64,000 bases of DNA from Alkalibacterium sp049389645 (GTDB lineage Bacteria > Bacillota > Bacilli > Lactobacillales > Carnobacteriaceae_A): positions 1,736,001-1,800,000 of the forward strand of contig NZ_CP186540.1 in the NCBI RefSeq assembly GCF_049389645.1, in the 5' to 3' direction. Below, one piece after another: positions 25,804 through 34,476 of this stretch. Position 1 is the first letter of the stretch, and each line of letters opens with the position of its first letter. Under the pieces are notes generated by a model. It was not told the DNA's origin. It saw only the letters and a list, made by a program, of their open reading frames with translations, and did not search any database. A program made the translations under genes and the position numbers.

Positions 25804-27522
25804 TTGGATATACAAGAAATGCTATTTATGTTTATCGGTGGATTAGGTATTTTCCTGTTTGGATTGAAATATTTGGGAGATGGCCTGCAAAAATCTGCTG
25901 GAGATAGTTTGCGTACGATTCTAAATACAATGACAGCTACACCAGTTCGTGCAATTATTGCAGGGATAGTGGTTACAGTGCTGATGCAGACGAGCACAGG
26001 GACGACGGTATTAGCCGTAGGACTTGTTAGTGCTGGATTTATGAAGCTCAAGCAAGCCATTGGTGTCATCATGGGTGCAAATATCGGAACAACGGTGACA
26101 GCGTTTATCATCGGGATCGATATCGGTGCTTATGCATTGCCGGTCATGGGAATCGGCGCCTTTTTACTGTTTTTCTTTAAACGAATATCGATCAATAATA
26201 TTGGACAGATCCTGTTTGGTTTCGGTGGTTTGTTCTTCGGTCTGGAACTCATGGGGGATGCCATGTATCCGCTGAGAGACTTTCAGGCTTTCCAGGACGG
26301 GATGGTCAGTTTATCAGGGAATCCTATTCTTGGAGTAGGTGTGGGGACCGTCTTTACCTGGCTCGTTCAAAGTTCCAGTGGGAGTATCGGAATCTTACAA
26401 GAGTTATATTCACAAGACCAAATTGCACTTGCTGGTGCGCTACCTGTATTATTCGGTAATAACATTGGTACCACAGTGACCGCCTTTCTGGCTGCCATAG
26501 GTGCTAGCGTTGCTGCTAAACGTACAGCCGCTTCACATATCATTTTCAATTTAGTAGGGACCTTTGCTGTTCTTCTGGTCCTAGGACCGTTTACGTCCTT
26601 GATCATCGCGATCACACCTATATTTAACTTGAGTCCGGCAATGCAGATAGCCTTTGCGCACGGATTGTTCAACATCACTAACGTGTTGATTCAAATGTGG
26701 TTTATCAATCAACTGGCAGATTTAGTAACAAAAATCATTCCTGGTGATGACGCCCTTATTGAATACGATTCTTCACATTTAGATTTTTCTATTATCACAA
26801 CCGTACCCGCCATTGCTTTGAACCAGGCAAAACTTGAAGTTCAGCAAATGGGTGAGTTTGTTTTGGAAGAATATAAAGAAATGTTTAAGTATTACAAGAA
26901 CCAAGATGAAACGAGCCGATCCAACTCCTTGCAGCTTGAAGAGGTCGTAAATGATATCGATATGCGTCTGACTGAATACTTGATGCTAATTTCGGTAGAA
27001 GACCTTCCACTGAAAAGTTCGACGGAACATGCAGAGCTGGTAGATATCACTAAGTATCTGGAACGTATCGGTGACCACAGTGAGAATATATTAAATAACA
27101 TCAAAGAAGCCGCACGGGCTCAGAAAAAAATAGCGAAAAAAAGCAATAAAGAACCAGAAAAAATCTTTTACGATGAAGATTTGATTGCGTTGTTCGGTCT
27201 AGTGGAACAAAACATTTCAGATGCCGTCGCTTCCTATACACAAGATAGTTATTCACTTGCGGGTAGAGTGATTAAACGTGAGAAAGAAGTCAACCGTTTA
27301 GAAGAAGATATCCGTAAGAAATATATCGATCGCTTGAACCGAGGAACCGGACTACCATCCGATGGGATACTGTTCGTTGATATCGTTTCAAACCTGGAAA
27401 GAATGTCTGATCATTCAGCTAAAATTGCCAAGCATTCATTAGGTATCAGATATCCTTTCCAACAAGATATAAGAAGACCGCGTCACACACGCAAAGTAGA
27501 AGAAGCAACTAAAATTAATTAA
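25804..27522 (+). CDS. Na/Pi-cotransporter family protein with PhoU-like domain
   Basis: About 572 residues. The N-terminal half holds two Na_Pi_cotrans repeats with the QTSTGTT and QSSSGSIG motifs (near residues 60-66 and 185-192) and about eight membrane segments. The C-terminal 230 residues are PhoU-like helical bundles (EVVNDIDMRLTEYL, LERIGDHSENI, LERMSDHSAKI). It probably moves phosphate with sodium. TTG 25804 is the likely start: GGAGGG at 25791-25796 is at correct spacing and the protein then begins MDIQEMLF like its relatives; the ATG at 25789 overlaps the ribosome site. Confidence 0.88.
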   Translation: MDIQEMLFMFIGGLGIFLFGLKYLGDGLQKSAGDSLRTILNTMTATPVRAIIAGIVVTVLMQTSTGTTVLAVGLVSAGFMKLKQAIGVIMGANIGTTVTAFIIGIDIGAYALPVMGIGAFLLFFFKRISINNIGQILFGFGGLFFGLELMGDAMYPLRDFQAFQDGMVSLSGNPILGVGVGTVFTWLVQSSSGSIGILQELYSQDQIALAGALPVLFGNNIGTTVTAFLAAIGASVAAKRTAASHIIFNLVGTFAVLLVLGPFTSLIIAITPIFNLSPAMQIAFAHGLFNITNVLIQMWFINQLADLVTKIIPGDDALIEYDSSHLDFSIITTVPAIALNQAKLEVQQMGEFVLEEYKEMFKYYKNQDETSRSNSLQLEEVVNDIDMRLTEYLMLISVEDLPLKSSTEHAELVDITKYLERIGDHSENILNNIKEAARAQKKIAKKSNKEPEKIFYDEDLIALFGLVEQNISDAVASYTQDSYSLAGRVIKREKEVNRLEEDIRKKYIDRLNRGTGLPSDGILFVDIVSNLERMSDHSAKIAKHSLGIRYPFQQDIRRPRHTRKVEEATKIN

Positions 27523-27528
27523 AAACGA

Positions 27529-27568
27529 AAAAAGAGGAAACGACTGAAATGAGTCGTTTCCTCTTTTT
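27529..27568. terminator. Bidirectional terminator
   Basis: AAAAAGAGGAAACGACT pairs with AGTCGTTTCCTCTTTTT around a short loop, between convergent genes. Confidence 0.92.
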
Positions 27569-27577
27569 CTATGCTTT

Positions 27578-28474
27578 CTACACGAAGGTATTCGTCAAGG
27601 TGCCGAGCGATTCGATCGTAATTTCAATATTATCTCCAGTCTTTAACCAGTCCTGTTGCTCTTTTGGCTTTTCCAGGATAACTCCCGTCGGTGTACCGGT
27701 AAAGATCAAGTCTCCAGGTTTTAAAGTCATAAATTGAGAGGCTTGACTCACCAGTTTATTCACATCAAACAACATGTCTTTGGTGGAACTATTTTGAACG
27801 ATTTTTCCATTACGTTTAGTTTGAATCGTTAAGTCCTGACAGTCACGTATCTCGTCTTTAGTAACTAAGGCGGGACCCACAGGTGCAAAATAGTCCATTG
27901 TTTTTCCAATCAACCACTGAGAAGATTCAAATTGGAAATTCCGCTCAGAGAGATCATTACCAATGGTGTACCCGAGTATGGCTTCACCGGCTTCTTTCTC
28001 GCGCACGCTGTTCACGCTCTTACCTATAACGATAACAAGTTCAGCTTCATAATCAACGTGTTCGGCATTAGCTGAAAGAGGTATTTTCTGTTTATGTGCG
28101 GCTAGAGCATTGGAAAATTTACTGAAAAAGATGGGATCTGTTGGAACTTCTCCATCTGTTGCTTTTATGTGTTCAACGTAATTCATCCCTACGCAAAGGA
28201 TCTTCTCGGGATTTTTTATTAGAGGCAAGTATATGATCTCTGCCGTGGGTATCAAATAGTCTTTCAAGTTTAGATGTAGGTCGTGTGCTTTGTTTAAGGT
28301 ATCTTGAATTTGCTTTAATCCGTCGCCACTATGCTCGATTAGATCTTCCATCGTTTGAGGGAGAGAAGTGTTTAAATGTCGAGCTAGGCGTAGGATATCT
28401 AGTATATCGGTTTCCATTTCAAGTCCTATTTTTTCAGTTGGTTTATCGTGTGCTCGATAACGAACAAGTCTCAT
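27578..28474 (-). CDS. Fumarylacetoacetate hydrolase (FAH) family protein
   Basis: 298 residues. The FAH catalytic domain spans about 85-298 with the metal-binding DYEAELVIVIGK, GYTIGNDLSERN and GTPTGV motifs; a small N-terminal domain precedes it. The family includes 2-keto-hydroxy-acid hydratases, isomerases and acylpyruvate hydrolases of aromatic or sugar-acid catabolism. No other pathway gene is adjacent, so the substrate is unknown. It is alone on the minus strand and ends at the shared terminator. AAGGGG precedes the ATG on the minus strand. Confidence 0.88.
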   Translation of the reverse strand: MRLVRYRAHDKPTEKIGLEMETDILDILRLARHLNTSLPQTMEDLIEHSGDGLKQIQDTLNKAHDLHLNLKDYLIPTAEIIYLPLIKNPEKILCVGMNYVEHIKATDGEVPTDPIFFSKFSNALAAHKQKIPLSANAEHVDYEAELVIVIGKSVNSVREKEAGEAILGYTIGNDLSERNFQFESSQWLIGKTMDYFAPVGPALVTKDEIRDCQDLTIQTKRNGKIVQNSSTKDMLFDVNKLVSQASQFMTLKPGDLIFTGTPTGVILEKPKEQQDWLKTGDNIEITIESLGTLTNTFV

Positions 28475-28579
28475 AATATAACCCCTTTTTTGTTTGTTGC
28501 TATACTTAGAAGTATAAGTAAAACGACAGCAATAACAAAAAATAGCGCTTGTGATTATTTAGAATAGTAATATTGCGTC

Positions 28580-28608
28580 TTGCTCAAAGGGTTTGTTTTT
28601 AGTACACT
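28580..28608 (+). promoter_or_regulatory. Promoter of the DUF2969 gene
   Basis: TTGCTC at 28580-28585 and TACACT at 28603-28608, spacer 17 bp. Confidence 0.55.
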
Positions 28609-28638
28609 TATGGGACAGAAGAAAGTGGAGGAATTCAT

Positions 28639-28869
28639 ATGGCAAAAAGAAACAAGCAAATCGAAGTAGAAATCAACGAAACTAAAAATAATACGGATGC
28701 GTTTACTGAATTGGAACTCGTCGTTAAGAAAAAAGTGATCGGTACCTTGCAACAAGAAGGTGACAGTCTCGTAGGTGTGGAATTCAAGTCAGGCAAAAAA
28801 AGAACAGCCCAATCTATCGATGAAGGCGTCCAAATGATTATTGAAGAATACAACTTACATGACGAATAA
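28639..28869 (+). CDS. DUF2969 family protein
   Basis: 76 residues, charged and cytosolic. The pattern VEINETKNNTDAFTEL, then VKKKVIGTLQQEGDS and a closing SIDEGVQMIIEEYNLH, matches the small DUF2969 proteins found mainly in Lactobacillales. No function is known. The ATG follows GTGGAGG. Monocistronic: its own promoter and terminator are visible. Confidence 0.8.
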   Translation: MAKRNKQIEVEINETKNNTDAFTELELVVKKKVIGTLQQEGDSLVGVEFKSGKKRTAQSIDEGVQMIIEEYNLHDE

Positions 28870-28892
28870 ATAGTTTTTAAATTCAATACAAA

Positions 28893-28938
28893 AATAGTAC
28901 GCTTGTTTTGGTAAAAATCAAAATAGGCGTACTTTTTA
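28893..28938 (+). terminator. Terminator after the DUF2969 gene
   Basis: AGTACGC...GCGTACT with an A/T-rich inner stem and a T-run. Confidence 0.75.
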
Positions 28939-29088
28939 TGTTCAATTATCGAATCAGATAATCCGTTTTCGTGCTTTTTAAGGACTGTCAGCGCTAGTCG
29001 GCTATTTATTCACTTGTTTACCAAGTGTGAGTTCTATATAAATCCAATACTTGATAGTGCTTCTCGATAGGGATGAAACACCGAATTA

Positions 29089-29097
29089 TGCTATGAT
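29089..29097 (+). promoter_or_regulatory. Extended -10 promoter of the YihY gene
   Basis: TG-C-TATGAT, no clear -35. Predicted start near 29104. Confidence 0.4.
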
Positions 29098-29133
29098 TGA
29101 TAAAAGAAGAAATTTGAAAGAAGGTGTGTAATA

Positions 29134-30180
29134 GTGGAAAAAGTCGAACAATTTGAAGAGAAGATTCCGCGAAAAGATAAACTCGTGCGTTTCATCAAAA
29201 TCGCTCAATCAAACTGGGAGAGAGGAACAATAAATCAAAGTGCTGCCGAAATGGCCTATTTTTTACTTTTATCTTTGTTTCCTATTTTACTGGTTTTAGC
29301 GAATATTATTCCGTTATTACCGATCAATTCGGATGAAATATTGAATATCGCACAAGATTTTGTGCCACAGGATATATATAATGTACTGGAACCGGTCATT
29401 TTGAATTACCTGGAAAGTGGAAGTGGAGGTGCGATTTCCTTTGGTTTGTTAGCCGCACTCTGGTCAGCGAGTCGTGTGATCACCATTTTAAGACGTGTAT
29501 TGGATGATGTCTACGGTTCCACGCAAACCAGTAATTTTATCATAGGCCGGATAATCTCACTTATAACGATGGTTGCAATAATCCTTGTCATTGGCATGGC
29601 AATATTTGCTTTTGTCTTTGGTGAACAGATATTAGAGTTCGCACAAGAAACGATAGGCATAACAATTCCATTCATTCAACAATTCTTATTATTACGATGG
29701 GTTGTACTGATCGTCATTTTGTTTCTGGTCTTTTTAATCGTTTTCTGGTTTGTACCCAATCATCATTTAACGTTCAAGTATTCTTACCCAGGCGCCATTT
29801 TTGCCACACTCGGCTGGGTAGCGTTGACAGAAGGATTTTCTATCATCTTGAACTTTGCCGGTGGAGATGCCGTAGCGAACGCCACATTCGGAGCATTCAT
29901 TGCGCTGATGGTATTCTTGTATCTGTCGAGTTTGATCTTGCTTTTTGGCGCACTTATCAATGCAATGATTTTTGAATGGAAAAATTATATTTCAGTTCCT
30001 GAATATGAAGCGAAAAAACGCAATGAAAAACGCCTGCAAGATTCAGATTGGAAAGGTTATCCAAGTGAATCTGAAACAATCTTACTGAAACGCAAGCTCT
30101 ACAAAGTAGGTAAATTGAAAGAGGGCGAAGTGAAAGAATGGGAAAAGAAAAACCCGGATATTAATACGGGCAACCGATGA
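29134..30180 (+). CDS. YihY/BrkB family membrane protein
   Basis: 348 residues with about six membrane segments (first near 50-70: MAYFLLLSLFPILLVLANII). The AAEMAYF...LFPIL pattern, LWSASRVITILRR and the SYPGAIFATLGW block are typical of the YihY (once called RNase BN) family. These are inner-membrane proteins of uncertain role, and no RNase activity should be assumed. The start is GTG after GAAGGTG. The cytosolic C-tail of about 50 residues is highly charged. Confidence 0.88.
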   Translation: MEKVEQFEEKIPRKDKLVRFIKIAQSNWERGTINQSAAEMAYFLLLSLFPILLVLANIIPLLPINSDEILNIAQDFVPQDIYNVLEPVILNYLESGSGGAISFGLLAALWSASRVITILRRVLDDVYGSTQTSNFIIGRIISLITMVAIILVIGMAIFAFVFGEQILEFAQETIGITIPFIQQFLLLRWVVLIVILFLVFLIVFWFVPNHHLTFKYSYPGAIFATLGWVALTEGFSIILNFAGGDAVANATFGAFIALMVFLYLSSLILLFGALINAMIFEWKNYISVPEYEAKKRNEKRLQDSDWKGYPSESETILLKRKLYKVGKLKEGEVKEWEKKNPDINTGNR

Positions 30181-30189
30181 TTCTGATGG

Positions 30190-30224
30190 AGAGTGAGTGC
30201 CTGACTGCCTCACTCTTTTATTTT
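30190..30224 (+). terminator. Terminator after the YihY gene
   Basis: AGAGTGAG / CTCACTCT with an 11-nt loop, then a T-rich stretch. Confidence 0.7.
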
Positions 30225-30239
30225 TGTTCAAAAGTAGTC

Positions 30240-30245
30240 TATAAT
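30240..30245 (+). promoter_or_regulatory. -10 box of the Spx-like/gcvH pair
   Basis: TATAAT at 30240-30245. A start near 30252 rules out the ATG at 30244 as a translation start and supports TTG 30283. Confidence 0.5.
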
Positions 30246-30282
30246 GATAAAGGCACACGATAGATCACAGGGAGGAATACAT

Positions 30283-30633
30283 TTGGAATTTTATTGTCAT
30301 CCACGGTGCAGCACATGCAAAAAGGCACAGAAGTGGTTAGATGAACACAACATTTCATATACTTTTAAAAATTTACTGGAGACATCTCCATCCAAAGAAA
30401 CATGGATACAGATCCTGTCAAAATCGGACCGGACGATAAAATACTTTTTCAACACAAGCGGAAATGTCTACAGAGAAAACAACTTGAAAGAGAAAGTACC
30501 CAATATGAGTATCGAAGAAGCGGCTGAGTGGCTCTCTTCAAACGGCATGGTGGTCAAACGTCCGTTGGCGATGGACGGAGATAAACTGACGGTCGGCTAT
30601 AAAGAAGAAACCTATAACCAAACTTGGCTATAG
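30283..30633 (+). CDS. ArsC/Spx-family thioredoxin-fold protein (YusI-like)
   Basis: 116 residues with an N-terminal CSTC redox motif at about residues 8-11 (HPRCSTCKKAQKWL) and the ArsC/Spx fold (EEAAEWLSSNGMVVKRPL). It is too short and lacks the signature arginines I would want for a true arsenate reductase, so 'YusI-like' is safer. TTG 30283 is selected because GGGAGG is correctly spaced and the -10 box overlaps the earlier ATG. It is followed by gcvH, the same pairing as yusI-gcvH in Bacillus subtilis. Confidence 0.82.
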   Translation: MEFYCHPRCSTCKKAQKWLDEHNISYTFKNLLETSPSKETWIQILSKSDRTIKYFFNTSGNVYRENNLKEKVPNMSIEEAAEWLSSNGMVVKRPLAMDGDKLTVGYKEETYNQTWL

Positions 30634-30663
30634 TCAAGTGCATACAGCAAAGGAGAAATGATA

Positions 30664-31035
30664 ATGACAGTTAAATATCACAACAATGGTATCTGGATAG
30701 AAAAAATGAATGAAACGGATTACCGTATCGGTTTATCAGAAAAAGGCCAGGACGATGTGGGTGAAGTCATGTTTGTGGAAATCACTGAAAACGATGGCAA
30801 GCTCGAGCAGGGGGAGGCTTTTTTAAACGTTGAAGGTGCCAAAGCGGTCACCGAGATCACGCTGCCGTTCTCTGCAAGCGTCAAAGAGACGCATAAAGAA
30901 CTGGAAGATGAACCTGCGTTATTAAATAAGGAAGATAAAGCTGAGAACTGGATCATCACAGTAACTGGAGTGGATGCCAGTGTCTGGGAATCACTGGATA
31001 CGGATTTGGCATTCGACAAGGAAGCTGAAGCTTAA
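30664..31035 (+). CDS. gcvH: Glycine cleavage H-like protein (lipoyl carrier)
   Basis: 124 residues. The lipoyl domain is recognisable from IGLSEKGQDDVGEVMFVEI and NVEGAKAVTEI near residues 55-65, where the lysine of AKAV is the likely lipoylation site (canonical ESVKA). The C-terminal half is acidic. No gcvT or gcvP is present in the window. In Gram-positives without the full system, GcvH serves as a lipoyl relay for octanoyl/lipoyl transfer, a plausible role here. ATG 30664 is chosen: AAGGAG is too close to the ATG at 30658. Confidence 0.82.
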   Translation: MTVKYHNNGIWIEKMNETDYRIGLSEKGQDDVGEVMFVEITENDGKLEQGEAFLNVEGAKAVTEITLPFSASVKETHKELEDEPALLNKEDKAENWIITVTGVDASVWESLDTDLAFDKEAEA

Positions 31036-31050
31036 ATAATATAATAGGTA

Positions 31051-31077
31051 AAGAGCAGAGAAATCTGCTCTTTTTTT
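31051..31077 (+). terminator. Rho-independent terminator after gcvH
   Basis: AAGAGCAGA / TCTGCTCTT, loop GAAA, T-run. Confidence 0.93.
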
Positions 31078-31186
31078 ATATAATTAAGTGCACTTAATTA
31101 AAGCCCGATTGGCATCACTCAAATATGATTTTCACCTCAGTACGTCGAATAGGGGCAGTCTTAGGTAGACTCCAGTAGAAAAGCCG

Positions 31187-31560
31187 TTGAGCTTGCCGAA
31201 CTTGGCACCACTCACCGGATTTTTAGGTTGAGCCTGCCGAACTTGGCGCTACTTGGCACCACTCACTGAGATTTTACGTTGAGTATGCCGAACTTGGCGC
31301 TACTTAGCACCACTCACCGGATTTTTAAGTTGAGCCTGCCGAACTTGGTACTACTTGGCACCACTCACCAGATTTTTAGGTTGAGTATGCCGAACTTGGC
31401 GCTACTTAGCACCACTCACCGGATTTTTAGGTTGAGCCTGCCGAACTTGGCGCTACTTGGCACCACTCACCAGATTTTTACGTTGAGCCTGCCGAACTTG
31501 GCGCTACTTGGCACCACTCACTGAGAATTTTTAGGTTGAGCTTGCTGAACTTGGTAATGC
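31187..31560. repeat. 51-bp tandem repeat array, about 7 units
   Basis: Units begin TTGAG(CC/TA)TGCCGAAC and contain two ACTTGGC copies, CACCACTCAC and a GATTTTTAGG end. Starts: 31187 (41 bp, lacks one ACTTGGC block), 31228, 31279, 31330, 31381, 31432, 31483 (53 bp) and a fragment at 31536. Units 31279 and 31381 nearly match, as do 31330 and 31432, so there is a 102-bp higher-order period. Because 51 is a multiple of 3 an artificial open frame runs through it; it has no ribosome site. The flanks 31078-31186 and 31561-31790 hold no gene. Confidence 0.9.
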
Positions 31561-31831
31561 TTTTGATGCAGTCCAAATAATGGGCACAGTAAACTATAAT
31601 ATAATTATAAATCTAAAATGTTTTCATAATGAATGAATAGGCGAGCCCGCCTATTCAAGACATATTGAGATTACCCAGTCAGTCATTTCCTTGAGCAAGA
31701 CGAATCTATCAAATGTTGACACTTAAACAAAGAAAGCGATTAAATCATTATCATATACAGCTGAAAAAATCTATGATATATACTTTTTCTATAGTATAAT
31801 TGAAGCGAATACATAATGAGGAGGAATAACA

Positions 31832-32626
31832 ATGAAAGTTAACGATAAAACATTAGTCGTCACGGGTGGCGGTTCGGGTATGGGAAGGGAACTTGTCAGG
31901 GAACTATTACATAGAGGTGCACGGGTAGCCACTTTGGACATAAACGAAGAGTCTTTGCTTGAGACGGCGCGTCTGGCATCGGATCATAAAGAACAGATCT
32001 CCACACATGTTATCGATATCACTGACAAAGCTGCGATCGAAGCGTTAGTCGATGAAGTGAAGCAGTTTCATGGCAGTGTTGACGGAATCATCAATAACGC
32101 CGGAGTTATTCAGCCGTTTATCAACGTTAACGACTTGGGTTATGACAAAATTGAACAGGTCATGAATATCAATTTTTATGGGACTCTGTATATGGTGAAA
32201 AGTTTCTTGCCTGAATTGTTGAAACGTCCGGAAGGGCACATTCTTAATATTTCGAGTATGGGAGGTTTCTTACCAGTTCCGGGACAATCCGTTTATGGGG
32301 CATCCAAAGCAGCTGTCAAACTGATGACCGAAGGATTGCACTCGGAACTCCTGGATACCAATGTAGGAGTGACGGTTGCCTTCCCGGGTGCGGTCAAAAC
32401 AAACATCATGGCAAATTCTCAAGTTGTACGCGAATCTAAAGCAGGCGATTCAGGTAAAGAGCATAAATTGACCAGTGCCTCAGATGCTGCGAAAATGATG
32501 ATCGATGCCATCGAAGCCAACCAATACCGGGTCATGGTTGGGAATGATGCAAAAATGATGGATCGCCTGTATCGTCTTATGCCTAAAAAAGCAGCGGCGA
32601 TCATCGCCGATAAATTGAAAAGTTAG
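31832..32626 (+). CDS. Short-chain dehydrogenase/reductase
   Basis: 264 residues, classical SDR. Cofactor motif TGGGSGMG near 11-18, D at the end of strand 2 (ATLDIN) suggesting NAD(H), NNAG near 89-92, the catalytic Ser near 144 (NISSMGG), and YGASK with Tyr/Lys near 155-159. The substrate is unknown. The C-terminus carries a basic stretch (RLYRLMPKKAAAIIADKLKS) found in YqjQ-type SDRs. A TATAAT box at 31795-31800 and GAGGAGG precede the gene. Monocistronic. Confidence 0.9.
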   Translation: MKVNDKTLVVTGGGSGMGRELVRELLHRGARVATLDINEESLLETARLASDHKEQISTHVIDITDKAAIEALVDEVKQFHGSVDGIINNAGVIQPFINVNDLGYDKIEQVMNINFYGTLYMVKSFLPELLKRPEGHILNISSMGGFLPVPGQSVYGASKAAVKLMTEGLHSELLDTNVGVTVAFPGAVKTNIMANSQVVRESKAGDSGKEHKLTSASDAAKMMIDAIEANQYRVMVGNDAKMMDRLYRLMPKKAAAIIADKLKS

Positions 32627-32659
32627 GTCGGTCTGTGAATCCATCCGACACACACGAAT

Positions 32660-32712
32660 ATAAAGGTTGTTACACATCCTTATGTAGCGAGGTGTAACAA
32701 CCTTTTATATTT
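32660..32712 (+). terminator. Terminator after the SDR gene
   Basis: 14-bp stem AAAGGTTGTTACAC / GTGTAACAACCTTT with a 16-nt loop, then T-rich sequence. Confidence 0.85.
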
Positions 32713-32797
32713 TAATTGAAACTGAAATTTTTGATGTTATTATCAATGAATTAAGGTAAACTGATAAAAAGAAAAGTTGGAGAAATGTGGGGAAAAG

Positions 32798-34243
32798 ATG
32801 AATCAAGTGGATTTAAGTCGGAAATTAGTGAATTGGTTATGGAAAACAGCAGCAGTGTATTTACTTTATGTTTTAGTTACGGGAATCATTTGGCCAGTAA
32901 TCAGTCCGACACCGGAAAAGATCGACGTGCAGCCTGGATTTGTTGAAACATCAGAAAAGGTTGCTTTGCTAGAATATGGCATCGAAGCGTTTGGGGCACG
33001 GATGGATATCATTGACGGGGCTGAAGATACAATTGATGTCGCTTACTTTTATATGAAAGAAGGGGAAAGTGTTGATCTGTTTTATGCCTATATATTAGCT
33101 GCGGCCAATCGAGGCGTGAAGGTCCGTTATATTTTGGACGGCGTTTTTCACGGGGTAAGAGGTGAAGACAGGGATGTCATGCATGCCTTCAACGAACACC
33201 CGAACATTGAATTTAAACTTCACGAACCTATCAGTTCAGTCTTTTATGCACCGTGGAGGATCAATAATCGCCTGCATGATAAATTACTTCTTGTGGATAA
33301 TAAATACTCAGTGAGTGGCGGACGAAACGTCAGCGATTTATACTATGAACGGACCAGTTCTGATATGGCGTATTCCTTTGACCGAGATATTTTTATGATG
33401 AAAACAGAAGCAGATGAAGCGGGAGTTATAGATCAGATGGGTGACTATTATACCGAGTTATTCAATAGTGATTACGCGGTCGACCAAACGAATTGGTCTA
33501 CTTTTGACTGGAGCGGGGATAAAGCGGAGGAGAAAATGGCTGAACTGGAAGGCGTTTACCTTGACTATAAGAAAGAACGTGAAGATAGAGAGCCGCTGAC
33601 CTCGATTGAAACGTGGGAAGCAAAAGCCGTAGACATCGACCAGGGTTACTACGTGCACAACGAACTGTCGCGCGGGTTCAAACAACCGTTCGTCTGGAGC
33701 CATCTACTTACCTTAGCTAGTCAAGCTGAAGAGCATTTATATGTTCAAAGCCCGTGGATAGTGCCGAACAGTCAGATGCGGGCAGATATAGAAGCAACAG
33801 ATTTCCAGGCTTCAGAGGGGCTGATGTTAACGAATGGCATGTCGACCGGCAACAATATAGGCGGTCAGGCAGGAACGGAAAACAGGAAATCGGTCTTTAT
33901 TGATTCCTTTATGGATTACTACGAATACCAGCCGAAAGAATCGACCCTGCACACGAAAACATGGGTGTTCGATAAGCAGATCAGTGCCATCGGTTCCTTT
34001 AACCTTGATGCCAGGAGCAGTTACTTGAGCACCGAATCAATGGTCATACTGGACAGTGAAGCATTAGCCGAACAACTGCTGGCTGAAGCAGAAGAAAGTT
34101 ATCTGGAAAAAAGCGCACAAGTCTATCCCGATGATTCAGAATCAAACGGAGAAAAAACAAAAGGACAAAACCCGACTTGGCAGATGCGGGCAATGATGCC
34201 GATACTGAGATCCTTTGCGTGGTTACTTGAAGATCTGCTTTAA
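32798..34243 (+). CDS. Membrane-anchored phospholipase-D-like protein
   Basis: 481 residues. One N-terminal membrane segment (about 15-38) and two HKD motifs: HDKLLLVD near 162-169 followed by SGGRN, and HTKTWVFD near 385-392 followed by GSFNLD. Both catalytic histidines are present, so it is a complete PLD-superfamily enzyme. Cardiolipin synthases share this layout, but the single anchor and the long acidic insert are more like uncharacterised PLD proteins; phospholipid exchange or hydrolysis at the membrane is likely. ATG 32798 follows TGGGGAAAAG; the earlier TTG at 32777 is poorly placed. Confidence 0.85.
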   Translation: MNQVDLSRKLVNWLWKTAAVYLLYVLVTGIIWPVISPTPEKIDVQPGFVETSEKVALLEYGIEAFGARMDIIDGAEDTIDVAYFYMKEGESVDLFYAYILAAANRGVKVRYILDGVFHGVRGEDRDVMHAFNEHPNIEFKLHEPISSVFYAPWRINNRLHDKLLLVDNKYSVSGGRNVSDLYYERTSSDMAYSFDRDIFMMKTEADEAGVIDQMGDYYTELFNSDYAVDQTNWSTFDWSGDKAEEKMAELEGVYLDYKKEREDREPLTSIETWEAKAVDIDQGYYVHNELSRGFKQPFVWSHLLTLASQAEEHLYVQSPWIVPNSQMRADIEATDFQASEGLMLTNGMSTGNNIGGQAGTENRKSVFIDSFMDYYEYQPKESTLHTKTWVFDKQISAIGSFNLDARSSYLSTESMVILDSEALAEQLLAEAEESYLEKSAQVYPDDSESNGEKTKGQNPTWQMRAMMPILRSFAWLLEDLL

Positions 34244-34262
34244 ACTGTATGCAAAAAATGAT

Positions 34263-34310
34263 AGAAAGTGACTGACCGTCGATTAAATCGAACAGTCACT
34301 TTCTTTTTTT
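34263..34310 (+). terminator. Terminator after the PLD-like gene
   Basis: AGAAAGTGACTG / CAGTCACTTTCT with an 18-nt loop and a T-run. Confidence 0.88.
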
Positions 34311-34402
34311 ACTCGGATTTTCCAAACAATAATTTATATAAACTGGTATTCAGGCAGAATCAGGAGATATAATGATATTATAAGGTAAATAGGAAGAATA
34401 AC

Positions 34403-34431
34403 TTGAATATCATTCTCAATTAGACTAAAAT
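34403..34431 (+). promoter_or_regulatory. Promoter of the suf operon
   Basis: TTGAAT at 34403-34408 and TAAAAT at 34426-34431, 17-bp spacer. A start near 34438 gives a 40-nt leader. No Rrf2/IscR-like operator is obvious by eye. Confidence 0.65.
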
Positions 34432-34476
34432 AATAGAAGTAAGCAAAAAAAATCAAGTAGAAAAGGAAGGCACATA

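Noticed and set aside
30244..30282. Upstream extension of the YusI-like protein from ATG 30244
   Set aside because: That ATG overlaps the -10 box; GGGAGG before TTG 30283 marks the real start.
30283..30633. Arsenate reductase
   Set aside because: Only the ArsC/Spx fold and a CxxC are visible; there are no arsenic-resistance neighbours, and the pairing with gcvH points to a YusI-like protein.
31279..31524. An 81-codon open frame of 17-residue repeats (LSxPNLxLLGTTHxIF)
   Set aside because: It exists only because the 51-bp unit is divisible by three. There is no ribosome site or promoter, the first and last units break the register (41 and 53 bp), and codon use is unlike neighbours.
31187..31560. 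CRISPR array
   Set aside because: Units abut with no unique spacers and no cas genes are present.
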